Positions 16,945-26,146 are shown, counted from the first letter of the stretch. The stretch: DNA of 64,000 nucleotides from CAZFLM01 sp964519955 (GCA_964519955.1 CAZFLM010000022.1:21414-85413), one strand, 5' to 3'. Made by a program: numbers and translations. The notes: generated from the sequence alone by a model not told the origin.

Positions 16945-18642
16945 ATGAACGCGAGACGAGCCGCTGTTCCTCTTCTGCTGTCGTTTCTATTGGCGGCGGT
17001 CGGGCGTCCAGCCCACGCCCAGAACCTGCCTCCCGAGAAGTGGGCCGAGGACTCCAGACTCGATCAGCGTGTCACTGTCATCGCGCCGCGCATCTGCGTC
17101 GGCGATGTGCTGGAGCGCTTCAGCAAGGCCACCGGTGTCGAGCTGGAAGCCGACTCGAAGGACGGCGCGGCCAACGAGCAGGTGTGCGTGTGGCTGCACG
17201 ACGTGCGCCTGGCGGATGCGCTCGATGCCCTCTGGTCGCTGCTCAGCTACGAGAACGCGCTGTGGCGCTGGGATCGGGAGAGGCAGGGGGAGCACTGGCG
17301 CTACGTGCTCTCTCGCCCGCTCAGCGCCCAGCGGCTCGCGCAGTCGCTGCGGGACAAGGCGCAGCGGGACTTCGAGGAGCAGGCCGCCGCGCTGATGGCA
17401 GGCATCGACGCCGACGAGGCGACGCGCAAGCAGCTCGCCGAGCGCGTGCCGTCGGCCGGCCCGCTCCTCGCCGGCAGTGGACGCTTGCGGTCCGGGCTTC
17501 TCCTGCTCCGGGGCGCCCTGTCGCCCAGTGCGCTCGCGTCCGCGCTGGGCGGTGGCGACCCAGTGCGCGTCGCGACCAGCGACCTCGCGCCGGATGATCG
17601 GCAGTTCGTCCACGACGAGTGGGTACTGGCAAGACCGCAGATCAAGGGCGCCGATGGCTCCTGGACGGACGCGCCGGAGCCCGCGTGGGTGTCCATCGGC
17701 GCACCCCTCACGGGTGAGAAGACGACGCGCTCGCTCTACATACAGCTCCAGAACATGGGCGGCTACGCATACATCGGCGGCACGCCCCTGGAGAAGGCGT
17801 TTGGCACGGAGTTGCTGGACCGCTGGATGCTGCCGGGGGATGCTCGGCGGGCCGAAGGCGACACCGCGCCGCTGAAGCCGAAGCCGCAGCCCGAACTGGC
17901 CGCGCGCTCCGAGTTGGAGCGATACCTGGCGGAGCTGTCCGCAGGCATGAAACTCAGCATCCTGGCGCGCCTCGGGACGAACGGCCCGCCCTTCGCCGCC
18001 CCGGTCGAGGGCAGCCCGCTGTCGGACTGGTTGGAGTTCAAGTCGAAGGATGTGCCGCTGATCCAGAACAAGTGGCGCGGCAAGGTGCTGCTGGTGGCGC
18101 CAGGCTGCTGGATCAACGACCCGATCCTGCGGGATCCGCCGCCTTGGCCGGTGATCCGGCACCTGCGCAAGGCGCAGGCGAGGTCCGGCGGCATGATCGA
18201 CTTCGAGGCGCTCTGCTGCGGGGCTACGCAGCTCACTCCGGTCCAGATGGGCACGATCGCGCCGGAGTTCGAGGCGTTCGGCCACACGCAGTGGCATGCG
18301 CTCCTGTCGCGGCTGGGGCGGGCGGACATCGTGCGCCGGCAGATCCTCACGGAGGAGGGCGCGCCGATCGCGCACCTGCTCGAGCCGATCGAGCCCATCA
18401 TCCCCGTAGCCGAGGCCTATGCCAACCGGGCGGTGGCCTCCGTGCGCATCCGGTACACGACCACGGTCGACGAAGGCGTGCCGACCCGAACCGTCGAGCT
18501 GGAGACCCTGGACAAGGACAGGAAGGTGGTGGGTCAGTCCGGCTTCTACTGGAACCCGCCCGGCACTCCGCAAGCCGTCGGCCTGGGCGACCGCGTAGGC
18601 GCTGCGTCGCTCTCCATTGACATCCCGCGCCGGGGTCGCTAG
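16945..18642 (+). CDS. Secreted protein with an STN-like N-terminal domain
   Basis: A 565-residue protein with a signal peptide (NARRAAVPLLLSFLLAAVG, cleavage near HAQ). Then comes a region of about 80 residues like the secretin/TonB short N-terminal (STN) domain: RICVGDVLERFSKATGVELE, VCVWLHDVRLADALDALWSL. The rest (residues ~120-565) is not recognised and has no secretin beta-domain, so this is not a secretin. ATG at 16945 is preceded by GGGAGGGGAAG; an in-frame TTG at 16927 is unlikely. Its 3' end contains the promoter of the next gene. Confidence 0.7.
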   Translation: MNARRAAVPLLLSFLLAAVGRPAHAQNLPPEKWAEDSRLDQRVTVIAPRICVGDVLERFSKATGVELEADSKDGAANEQVCVWLHDVRLADALDALWSLLSYENALWRWDRERQGEHWRYVLSRPLSAQRLAQSLRDKAQRDFEEQAAALMAGIDADEATRKQLAERVPSAGPLLAGSGRLRSGLLLLRGALSPSALASALGGGDPVRVATSDLAPDDRQFVHDEWVLARPQIKGADGSWTDAPEPAWVSIGAPLTGEKTTRSLYIQLQNMGGYAYIGGTPLEKAFGTELLDRWMLPGDARRAEGDTAPLKPKPQPELAARSELERYLAELSAGMKLSILARLGTNGPPFAAPVEGSPLSDWLEFKSKDVPLIQNKWRGKVLLVAPGCWINDPILRDPPPWPVIRHLRKAQARSGGMIDFEALCCGATQLTPVQMGTIAPEFEAFGHTQWHALLSRLGRADIVRRQILTEEGAPIAHLLEPIEPIIPVAEAYANRAVASVRIRYTTTVDEGVPTRTVELETLDKDRKVVGQSGFYWNPPGTPQAVGLGDRVGAASLSIDIPRRGR

Positions 18643-18645
18643 AAT
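18617..18645 (+). promoter_or_regulatory. Strong sigma-70-type promoter for the RDD protein gene
   Basis: TTGACA (18617-18622), 17 bases, TAGAAT (18640-18645, 5/6). The -35 lies inside the last codons of the preceding gene. The predicted RNA start is near 18652, about 59 bases before the ATG of the RDD gene. Confidence 0.75.
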
Positions 18646-18710
18646 GGCGACCATCGATCCGGCCCCCACAGGCTGAGCACGAGGCCCCGGGGGCGGAGAG
18701 GACAGGCGCG

Positions 18711-19910
18711 ATGACCCCGGAGCAGATCAGCCGTCGCTACAACGCGTGGATCGTGGTGCGGCGCTGGGCGGGCACGTGGGTGGACACGCTTCTCGTCGCC
18801 GCGGTGCTCGGGGGCTTGCTCGCCGCGTGCGGCACGGTGCGCTGCGGGGCCGCGCTGGCCATGTGGTCCCTCTTCCTCGTCGTCTACTACGTCGTCCTCG
18901 AAGGCTGCACCGGCCGGACCTTCGGCAAGCTCGTGTGCCGCATTGTCGTCGTCGGCCCCGACGGTCGTGCCCCCGGCCTCCGGCGAGGCGCTATCCGCAC
19001 GCTCGTCCGCCTCGTGGACGTGAACCCCCTCCTGGCAGGCGGCATCCCGGCCGGCATCGCGGCGCTGGTCACCGAGAGCCGGCAGCGCCTCGGCGACCTG
19101 GCGGCAGGTACGTACGTGCTCAGGGCCGAGGACTTGCCGCTGCTGGCCGCGGGCCCAGGCCCCGAGGGATCGTCGGAGTCCTGGCTGCCGCCCGGCGATC
19201 TGCCGCCAGGCGCCCGCTGGGCCGCGTGGCCCGCGCTCGTCTCGACGCTCGTCTCCATCGCGCTGATCGTGGGCGGCGCCCTGGCCTACCGGCACGCCGA
19301 CGCGACCGAGCACCCCACCACCATCTCCTGTGCGCAGTTCCTCCTGTCGCGCCCCAAGGACGGCTGGTACCGCATCACCGGCTGCCAGTACAACATCGCC
19401 GACGCGGTCTACTACGTGTCCACGTTCGGCGCGCAGTCCGGCGCGGCAGCCGAGGGACCGATCGGCGAACTCTACCTCCCGCTGTTCGCGAGCGACCCCG
19501 ACGACCAGACTGAGGCGTCGCTGGTCGTACTGGTGAAGGACGAGAGGCTCCGGCAGATCGTGCGGGAACTGGACCCCATCGATGAGAACGATGAGAAGGG
19601 CCTCAGGGCGTGGGCAGAGAAGTATCGCAGCGAGGTGCGCTCCCGCAAGGACATCGTCGGCATGGTGTCCGGCAAGGAGGCCGGCGATGCCACCCTTCCG
19701 GATGAGTTCGCCAAGAGCGGCGGAAAGCGTCTCGCAGGCGACTACCGCGTCATCAGGCAGGGCGAGCAGCCCACGCACTGGGGGCCGATCGGCGCCATCG
19801 TTGGCGGCGTCTTCGTGGCCGGCCTCGCGCTCATCATCTGGATCATCGCCCTAGTCAGCGCGCAGACGAGCGACACACGCCCCGTGCCCGCACGGCCCTA
19901 CGCACCTTAG
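18711..19910 (+). CDS. RDD-family membrane protein with an extracytoplasmic domain
   Basis: A 399-residue protein. Residues ~5-135 form an RDD domain: RWAGTWVDTLLVAAVLGGLL, a second span LAMWSLFLVVYYVVLEG, then GRTFGKLVCRIVVV and RQRLGDLAAGTYVLR. A third span (WPALVSTLVSIALIVGGALA) leads into a ~150-residue domain of unknown type, probably outside the membrane, and a last span (VGGVFVAGLALIIWIIALVS) closes the protein. RDD proteins are of poorly known function, some linked to ion transport. The extra domain between spans is not recognised. GGAGAGG precedes the ATG; the sialidase gene follows after 22 bases. Confidence 0.78.
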   Translation: MTPEQISRRYNAWIVVRRWAGTWVDTLLVAAVLGGLLAACGTVRCGAALAMWSLFLVVYYVVLEGCTGRTFGKLVCRIVVVGPDGRAPGLRRGAIRTLVRLVDVNPLLAGGIPAGIAALVTESRQRLGDLAAGTYVLRAEDLPLLAAGPGPEGSSESWLPPGDLPPGARWAAWPALVSTLVSIALIVGGALAYRHADATEHPTTISCAQFLLSRPKDGWYRITGCQYNIADAVYYVSTFGAQSGAAAEGPIGELYLPLFASDPDDQTEASLVVLVKDERLRQIVRELDPIDENDEKGLRAWAEKYRSEVRSRKDIVGMVSGKEAGDATLPDEFAKSGGKRLAGDYRVIRQGEQPTHWGPIGAIVGGVFVAGLALIIWIIALVSAQTSDTRPVPARPYAP

Positions 19911-19932
19911 GCCAACCCAAAGGGAGACCCAC

Positions 19933-21036
19933 ATGCACTACTTCGCCGCGGCTGTCCTCCTACTCGCCGCGCTGCCGGTCATCGCCGCCCAGGCCCCGCT
20001 CACGCACGTCGACGTCTTCACGTCCGGCCAGGATGGCTACGCGATGTACCGCATTCCGGCCATCGAGGTCGCTCCGGACGGCTCGCTGCTGGCCTTCGCC
20101 GAGGCGCGGAAGTACAACGGCGGCGACCCGGGCATGGAGAACAACGAGATCGACCTCGTGATGAAGCGCAGCACCGATGGCGGCAAGACGTGGTCGCCGA
20201 TGCAGCTCATCGAGCATGCCGGCGAGCGTTGGTCGGCGGCCAACCCCGCGACGGTGGTGGATCGGAAGACGAAGCGCGTCTGGGTGCTCTACCTGCGCAA
20301 CAAGCCCAACCGCGACACCGACGCCTCGCGCCCGGGCACGGACGACACCCAGACGCTCGCCCGCTGGAGCGATGACAACGGCCAGACCTGGTCGAAGCCA
20401 GCCGACCTGACAGAGGCGTGCCGCGACATGGCGGACCCGAAGTGGACGTGCAGCGTCATCGGGCCCGGCGGCGCCATCCAAACGCGCAAGGGCAGGCTCC
20501 TCTTCGCGGCCTGGAAGGCGAAGCCCTACGTTCCGTTCGCGGTCTACAGCGACGACCACGGCCGCACGTGGCATCGAGGCGAGCCGGTGCCTGGCGCGCA
20601 GGGCGGCAACGAGTGCCAGGTCGTCGAGCTGGCCGATGGCACGATCCTGATGGACATCCGCCAGAACGCAGGCACGCACCGCTGGCTCTCCACCAGCACG
20701 GATGGCGGCAAGACGTGGTCCGACCCGCGCCCCGGCGAGACAGTCACGGCGGTGGCCTGCGCCATCGAGCGTGCGTCGCTGAAGCGCGGGAAAGCCGGCC
20801 GCGACTGCATCGTGTGGACCGGCCCCAAGGGCCCCGCGCGCAAGGCCCTCGTCGCCCGCCTGAGCTTCGACGAGGCCCAAACCTTCGCCGACGAACGCCC
20901 CATCACCGACGAGCTGGCCGCCTACTCCGACCTGGCGCAGCTCAAGGGCGGCGCGGTCGGTGTCCTCTGGGAGCGCGCAAACTACCGATACATCACGTAC
21001 ACCGTGCTGACGAAGGAGTTCCTGGCGCCGAAGTAG
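19933..21036 (+). CDS. Secreted sialidase (GH33 family)
   Basis: A 367-residue protein with a signal peptide (residues 1-19, MHYFAAAVLLLAALPVIAAQ) and a six-bladed propeller. It has the Arg of the YRIP motif (R40) and several Asp boxes: STDGGKTWSP, SDDNGQTWSK, SDDHGRTWHR and a second STDGGKTWSD. The central NECQVVELADGTILMDIRQ provides the catalytic-type Glu and Arg, and the final AAYSDLAQLKGGAVGVLWER matches the catalytic Tyr region. GH33 enzymes release terminal sialic acid or related sugars. No sialic acid uptake or catabolism gene is in the window, so the substrate could be another glycan. GGGAG precedes the ATG. Confidence 0.88.
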   Translation: MHYFAAAVLLLAALPVIAAQAPLTHVDVFTSGQDGYAMYRIPAIEVAPDGSLLAFAEARKYNGGDPGMENNEIDLVMKRSTDGGKTWSPMQLIEHAGERWSAANPATVVDRKTKRVWVLYLRNKPNRDTDASRPGTDDTQTLARWSDDNGQTWSKPADLTEACRDMADPKWTCSVIGPGGAIQTRKGRLLFAAWKAKPYVPFAVYSDDHGRTWHRGEPVPGAQGGNECQVVELADGTILMDIRQNAGTHRWLSTSTDGGKTWSDPRPGETVTAVACAIERASLKRGKAGRDCIVWTGPKGPARKALVARLSFDEAQTFADERPITDELAAYSDLAQLKGGAVGVLWERANYRYITYTVLTKEFLAPK

Positions 21037-21065
21037 GCAGGGCGCCAGCCCAGACCAAGGACGGG

Positions 21066-21116
21066 CGCCGTGGCGGCCTGGGACTCCGTGCCCGTCCAGT
21101 GCAACTCATTCAGATG
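21066..21116 (+). repeat. Dispersed hairpin repeat copy (diverged)
   Basis: GCCGTGGCGGCCTGGGACTC then CGTGCCCGTCCAG and the 3' part CAACTCATTCAGATGAG match the dispersed repeat's long form, with several changes in the left half. It lies between the sialidase and propeller genes. Confidence 0.7.
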
Positions 21117-21139
21117 AGACGCCGACGGGGGAGGGCGCC

Positions 21140-22207
21140 GTGAGCGGCTGCGAGCAGGATGGTGGCCTCGGCGCTGAGCAGGTCGGTGGGGGCACTCCCG
21201 GCGGCGGACACGACGAGCCTGTCGACTTGATGGCCCTGTCCACCCGGACGCCGGTGCGCCCGCCCGACGACACGGAGAGCTACTTCTGGCGCGACGATCA
21301 CACCGTACTGACGCTGCGCCGCGTCGGCAGGGGCGCAGCGTATGGCGTCGAGCTGGCGGACACGAGCAGCGGTCGCGTCGAGGTGCCCGAGGAGTTCAAC
21401 CCCAGGTGGCGCGCTCGGCTGATGGGCCACCCGATGTACGTCTTCGGCGCGCGCAAGCTGTGGCCCGAGCGCACATACGTGCCGCCATTGGCACTGCTGT
21501 CACCGGATGGCAACCGCCTGCTCTGGCGCGCCGAGGGCGCGCGTTGCACCGTTCGATGGATCGCGGCATCGCTGACGGGCGCCGCCGACGAGTGGGAGCC
21601 AATCCAAGAGGCCGGCGTCGACCAGGTGTCATGCGAGCGATCAGCGGTCTGGGCCCGCAGCAGCCACGAGTGGGTGGAGGTCGTCTCCGCCTACTCCCAG
21701 CGCCGCTGGGCGACGAAGTCGGCAGCGGTCCGCAGGCCAGGCGATCCCCGCCCCCTGCGCGTGGCTCGGTTCCACATCGAGGAGGGGGCAGGCGGCCTCG
21801 GAGCAGATGAGCGAGGCATGTCGCTGCTGGTGTCCCACTGGTGCGAGCGCATGGCGGGGACCGGCGAGGCCCGGCTCTACACAGTCCCGCTCGACGACGG
21901 GCGGGTCGAGCCAACGGAGCAGGTCATCGCGATCCCTGCGTGCGTGGGGTGGCAGGTCTGGGACGCCGTGCTGTGGCCCGAGGGCGACCGGCTCGCCTGG
22001 ATCACCGAGCGAGATGACGCGAGCGGCGACTGGTACAGCCTGTCCGTCAGCTCGGTCTCGGGCAGCGGCTGGCGCGTCATTGGCTCCACGCCCGGTGTCT
22101 GTACGAAGAGGGAGCACTTGTGGCCCACCGAGCTGCGCTGGCTGCCGGACGGGAAGCGCGTTAGCTTTGTGCATAAGGAGGCGTTGTGGACCGTGCCGGT
22201 CGACTGA
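21140..22207 (+). CDS. Beta-propeller (TolB/WD40-like) protein of unknown function
   Basis: A 355-residue protein starting at GTG 21140 with GGGGAGGG five bases upstream. It has repeated blade-like strands with TolB-type elements such as LALLSPDGNRLLWRAEG, VLWPEGDRLAWITER and ELRWLPDGKRVSFVHKE. No signal peptide or lipobox is seen, so it may be cytoplasmic, unlike its secreted neighbours. The function is not recognised; adjacency to the sialidase is the only context. Confidence 0.6.
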   Translation: MSGCEQDGGLGAEQVGGGTPGGGHDEPVDLMALSTRTPVRPPDDTESYFWRDDHTVLTLRRVGRGAAYGVELADTSSGRVEVPEEFNPRWRARLMGHPMYVFGARKLWPERTYVPPLALLSPDGNRLLWRAEGARCTVRWIAASLTGAADEWEPIQEAGVDQVSCERSAVWARSSHEWVEVVSAYSQRRWATKSAAVRRPGDPRPLRVARFHIEEGAGGLGADERGMSLLVSHWCERMAGTGEARLYTVPLDDGRVEPTEQVIAIPACVGWQVWDAVLWPEGDRLAWITERDDASGDWYSLSVSSVSGSGWRVIGSTPGVCTKREHLWPTELRWLPDGKRVSFVHKEALWTVPVD

Positions 22208-22246
22208 GGAGCGCGCAACCGCGCCGCCATCCGCTGCGTCTCACCA

Positions 22247-22275
22247 TTGACTCGCCCCGGCAAAGGTGCTAGATT
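22247..22275 (+). promoter_or_regulatory. Sigma-70-type promoter
   Basis: TTGACT (22247-22252, 5/6), 17 bases, TAGATT (22270-22275, 4/6), in the spacer before the CBM9-like gene. RNA would start near 22282, about 64 bases before the ATG at 22346. Confidence 0.65.
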
Positions 22276-22345
22276 AGAACTTCGGCGGAGTGCGCGCCCG
22301 CGCGCTTGGCCCTGCTTTCATCCCGCACAAGGAGTGACACCCACG

Positions 22346-23728
22346 ATGGCCCGGACCTGTTCCGTCCTCGTTGCCGGTCTTGCCCTGGTCGGCGCGTGCG
22401 CTGCTGCGTTCGCCCAGGCGCCTGCCGCGCCCGCCGCCCCGGCTGTCGCGCCCCAGGCGCCTGGGATCAACTACCGCGAGCGCCCGCGCTACCCGCACGA
22501 CCCGCAGCGGCTCAAGCTGAAGCCCGTGCTCGACGGCCAGATCGGCGAGAACGAGTGGACGCCGCTCTACACCGTCACCGACGGACCGGTCAAGGGCACC
22601 GTCTACGTCAACTGGGACGACGACAACCTCTATGTCGCCGCCCGCACCGACGCGCCGGCCTGGCTCGTGTTCGATCTCGACGCGGCCGGCGACGGATGGC
22701 TGCGCGGCGCCGACAACCTCGAGTTGGTCGTCGGGCCGCCGGACGCCGCGGGGGTTGTCCCAGTGACCGCGCGCATCCTGGACGCCGCCGCCACCCGTGA
22801 CGTTCCCGCGTGGAACGCGAAGGTCGTCGACCCGAAGTCGATCCCGGCCACCGTGAAGTCCGGCCCCACCGGGCAGGTCATCGAGTTCGCCATACCCAGG
22901 GGGACCGCTGGCCTCATCCCGCGCAAGAACGCCGGCATGGGCTGCCGCGCCGACTTCCTGCCCGCTGGCCCGCCGCCTGCGCCCACCGCGCCATATGAGC
23001 CGCACCTGCTCCTGGACATCGTCCTTGCAGAGAGTAAGGGCGTCGGCTCGGGCGGCGTCGCGCCCCGCCTCGTGCTGGACGACACCCGCCTCATCGCGGG
23101 CCAGCCCTTCCTCGCCACCCTCGACCTGATCAACCAGGTGGAGGACGAGCGCCAGGTGCGCAGCGTGACGTGGCAGGGCGAGGGCGCGGCCGCGGACATC
23201 CTGGCCAGCCTGCGCGAGGTCGCCGTCCCGCCGATCAAGGGGCTGAAGTCGCTCCGCCTGAAGTACAAGGCCAACCTGCCCATCACCGCCATCCCCGGGT
23301 CGTACCAGATGTCGGTCGCCGCGGAACTCGACAAGGGCACGTCGGTCTCGGCCAGCGCCAGCTTCACCGTCGTCGAAGCCCTCGTCGCCCAGATGGAGGT
23401 CGAGCCGCAGAGCGTGACGCTCATCGGGCCCACGCAGCTCAAGGCCGTCATCCAGATCCAGAGCGCCTACAAGGGCTACATGCGCGGCAGCATCGACCTG
23501 GAGCTGCCCTCCGGCTGGACCGTGAAGGGCAAGACGCTGCGCTCCTACAACGTCGGCCGCCAGGACGGTATCACCCGCGAGGTCTTCGGCATCACCATCC
23601 CGTCGACCACGCCCGCGGGCGACTACCCGCTGAACGCGACGATCACCTGGCGCGGCAAGTCGTGGAAGGTCCATCGCACCATCCGCGTCGATCGGCCCGC
23701 CGAGCCCGCCAAGGCGCCGCAGAGCTAG
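22346..23728 (+). CDS. Secreted protein with CBM9-like and NEW3-like domains
   Basis: A 460-residue protein with a signal peptide (ARTCSVLVAGLALVGACAAA, cleavage after AFAQ). After a Pro/Ala stretch comes a CBM9/DOMON-like beta-sandwich (residues ~45-215): LDGQIGENEWTPLYTV, VYVNWDDDNLYVAARTD, GADNLELVVG. The C-terminal ~100 residues look like the NEW3 domain seen in glycosidases (VTLIGPTQLKAVIQIQSAYK, then PAGDYPLNATITWRGKSW). No catalytic domain is seen, so it is probably a glycan-binding or surface protein. AAGGAG at 22329-22334 supports this start; it has its own promoter. Confidence 0.72.
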   Translation: MARTCSVLVAGLALVGACAAAFAQAPAAPAAPAVAPQAPGINYRERPRYPHDPQRLKLKPVLDGQIGENEWTPLYTVTDGPVKGTVYVNWDDDNLYVAARTDAPAWLVFDLDAAGDGWLRGADNLELVVGPPDAAGVVPVTARILDAAATRDVPAWNAKVVDPKSIPATVKSGPTGQVIEFAIPRGTAGLIPRKNAGMGCRADFLPAGPPPAPTAPYEPHLLLDIVLAESKGVGSGGVAPRLVLDDTRLIAGQPFLATLDLINQVEDERQVRSVTWQGEGAAADILASLREVAVPPIKGLKSLRLKYKANLPITAIPGSYQMSVAAELDKGTSVSASASFTVVEALVAQMEVEPQSVTLIGPTQLKAVIQIQSAYKGYMRGSIDLELPSGWTVKGKTLRSYNVGRQDGITREVFGITIPSTTPAGDYPLNATITWRGKSWKVHRTIRVDRPAEPAKAPQS

Positions 23729-23734
23729 CGTGGT

Positions 23735-23784
23735 GTGGTGGGATGGGCCTCTGTGCCCGTCCAGCGCGACTCATGAGTAAGTAG
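23735..23784 (+). repeat. Dispersed hairpin repeat copy
   Basis: GTGGTGGGATGGGCCTCTGT then GCCCGTCCAGCGCGACTCAT and GAGTAAGTAG follow directly after the CBM9-like gene. This is one of the best-preserved long-form copies. Confidence 0.85.
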
Positions 23785-23800
23785 GCTAGGGTACAACCAC

Positions 23801-26146
23801 ATGCCGAAGCGCATCCATGGCCGCCGTCCTCTCCGGGCGGCGGCCATCGGCTTCTACATCGCCTCCTGCCTGACGTCCCACGTGGCCTCCGCGCAGACCG
23901 TGCGGGCCCACGGCGTCCCGCTGGGCGGCATCGGCTGCGGCAGCATCGAACTCCTGCCCGACGGCTCCTTCGGCAACCTGACCCTCAACGGGAACGAGGT
24001 GGCGCCCGTCGCACGCCTGGATGGCTGCTTCGCCGCGATCTGGACGCGCGCGGCGGGCAAGACTCAGGCGTGCGTGCTGCAGTCGCGCAGCGCGTTCGGG
24101 CTGCCGTGCGCCCCGGCGCCAGCCTACCGCTCCGTGGCGCCCGGCGCTGCGCTCGACTTCTCGAACGCTGGCCTGCCCATAGCCGCCACCATGACTGCCT
24201 CGTCGCCCATCGTCCCGCAAGACGTGCGCGCGTCCTCGCTGCCCGCCGCATTCGTCGAGGTCGACCTGCGCAACCCGGGCAAGGCGCCCGCTGAGGTAGC
24301 GGTGGCGTTCTCGTGGGCGCACCTGGCGGGCGCCGCTGGGCGCGCCCCGGAGGGCACGCCCAGCATGCACGGCCTGGCTCTCAAGGGGAACACGGTGGCC
24401 CGCTACAGCAGCCAGGACGGGCTGATCGGCCTGCGCATGGACCCCGGCCCGATCCCCGAGTTGTCCAAGTCTGACCGTCAGAACCTGAACACCCGGGGCT
24501 CCTACCTCTTCGCGATCGACGCGCACGGTCTGGACGCAGAGGTCAGCGCGCGGTCGTGGAGCGCGGCTCCTGGGGCTGGCTCGCCGGCAGGGCCGAGCCC
24601 CTCCGCCTACGAGGCTCCGTCCTGGTGGTCCACGTTCGCCGCGACAGGCGAGCCGGGCGGCCAGGCCGATGGCGATCCCGCCGCGCCCGAGCGGCCGATG
24701 GCGCTGGTCGTGGTGCGCCTCACGCTCAAGCCGGGCGAGCGCCGCACGCTGCCCTTCGTCTTCGCCTGGCACACGCCCCGCCGCTACCTGCCGGATGGCA
24801 CGGAGGTCGGCCGGGCGTGTCTGCGCAGCTTCGACGACGTGGCCGATATCGCCCAGTACGCGGCGGCGAACCGGCAGTATCTCGCCGCCCTCACCGCCGA
24901 GTGGCAAGAGCGCATCCGCAAGTCCACGGTGCCCGCATGGCTGGCGTGGCGGCTCGTCGACGACGTGCGGGCGGTGGTCTCGAACACGCTCTGGACGCGC
25001 GACTCCGGCGGCGAGGAGGACGCGCCAGGTCCGCAGGTCTTCGCCGTCCTCAGTGGAACGGTGATCGGCGACACGGGCGTAGGGTGGCGCGCGCAGCCCG
25101 TGCTCTCGTCCATGGCGCCCGCGTTGGACCGGCTGGAGATGCGCCGGTCCCTGGACGCCGCGGCGAAGAGCGGCGCATTGCCCGCCAGCCTCGGCGACCT
25201 CCGCATAGGGCTCGACAAGCCGGGGCCCGCCGCAGGGCCTCTCGATGTCGCGGCATTCCTGGCGCGCGTGGATCGGCTGTACCGCGCGACGGGCAACAAG
25301 GCGGTCGCCACCGACGCGCTGCCGGCGCTGAAGCCGCTCCTCCAAACCCTCGGCAGTCCGGGCGCCGCCGACGGCCTGGCTGGTGCGCTGGCCCACGCGG
25401 CCGCGGCGGACCTGGCGAGGACCGCGGGCGATGCGGCTCAGGCCGTCGAGTGGGAGAGGGGAGCCGGCGAGTGGCGGCAGGCGGCCGGGCAGCCCGCCGG
25501 CAGTGTCGATGCGGTTCAACTTTGGGCGTCTATCCTAGACATATCGCTCGCCTCGGCGCCGGTGGCCGCTTCCGGAACGCCGGACCCGGTCGCTGGTGCC
25601 GAACCGTCCTGGGCGCGCGCCGCGTGGCTCATCGGCGAGGGGCGCGAAGGGGAGGGGCTCACCGCCGCCATGGCCGCGACGGAGACCGGCGCTCTTGGTA
25701 GCTGGCTGGTGCTCGAGGCGCTGGCCGGCGCCTACCTCGACGTGCCCGCGGAGCGCCTGCGGCTCACTCCGGCGCTGCCCGGAACGGACACTCAGGCGCG
25801 CGTGCCGGTCTTCGCCCCCACGTACTGGGCGACGGTCACGCGGCAGCGCACCTCGGCCGGCGAGCGCGTGGGCTTCTGGCTGGACCGCGTGCTGCCCGGG
25901 CTGCCGGCCATGCCGGCTCCTGGCGCGCCAAAGCCGGAGACGCCGCCGTCGGCGGGGCTCGACATCCGCGAAGTGGTGCTGAGCAAGGGCCCCGCGCCTC
26001 GGGTGGAGGTGGCGGCTCGCCGCGGCCTGGCGCCGCTCGCAGGAACCCAGGGGATCGATGCGCGCGGGCGGCTCGTGTTCGCCTTCGAGCCGCCCATCCA
26101 TCTCGTTACGGGGCAGCGACTGGAGTTCGTGCTGAAGCCGCGCTGA
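23801..26146 (+). CDS. Secreted GH116/GBA2-like glucosylceramidase-family protein
   Basis: A 781-residue protein with a signal peptide (RAAAIGFYIASCLTSHVASA). Residues ~30-360 match the N-terminal beta-sandwich of GBA2-type proteins: GVPLGGIGCGSIELLPDGSF then LTLNGNE, VAVAFSWAHLAG, LPFVFAWHTPR. The later (alpha/alpha)6-like region has LAWRLVDDVRAVVSNTLW. I cannot find the expected YD-type acid/base motif nor a clear nucleophile, and the toroid region looks eroded and Ala-rich. It may be a non-catalytic or much diverged member. Its end overlaps the convergent minus-strand gene by 41 bases. Confidence 0.65.
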   Translation: MPKRIHGRRPLRAAAIGFYIASCLTSHVASAQTVRAHGVPLGGIGCGSIELLPDGSFGNLTLNGNEVAPVARLDGCFAAIWTRAAGKTQACVLQSRSAFGLPCAPAPAYRSVAPGAALDFSNAGLPIAATMTASSPIVPQDVRASSLPAAFVEVDLRNPGKAPAEVAVAFSWAHLAGAAGRAPEGTPSMHGLALKGNTVARYSSQDGLIGLRMDPGPIPELSKSDRQNLNTRGSYLFAIDAHGLDAEVSARSWSAAPGAGSPAGPSPSAYEAPSWWSTFAATGEPGGQADGDPAAPERPMALVVVRLTLKPGERRTLPFVFAWHTPRRYLPDGTEVGRACLRSFDDVADIAQYAAANRQYLAALTAEWQERIRKSTVPAWLAWRLVDDVRAVVSNTLWTRDSGGEEDAPGPQVFAVLSGTVIGDTGVGWRAQPVLSSMAPALDRLEMRRSLDAAAKSGALPASLGDLRIGLDKPGPAAGPLDVAAFLARVDRLYRATGNKAVATDALPALKPLLQTLGSPGAADGLAGALAHAAAADLARTAGDAAQAVEWERGAGEWRQAAGQPAGSVDAVQLWASILDISLASAPVAASGTPDPVAGAEPSWARAAWLIGEGREGEGLTAAMAATETGALGSWLVLEALAGAYLDVPAERLRLTPALPGTDTQARVPVFAPTYWATVTRQRTSAGERVGFWLDRVLPGLPAMPAPGAPKPETPPSAGLDIREVVLSKGPAPRVEVAARRGLAPLAGTQGIDARGRLVFAFEPPIHLVTGQRLEFVLKPR

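Noticed and set aside
16945..18642. The STN-bearing protein as a type II/III or pilus secretin
   Set aside because: Only the short N-terminal domain resembles secretins. There is no secretin beta-barrel signature and no secretion genes nearby.
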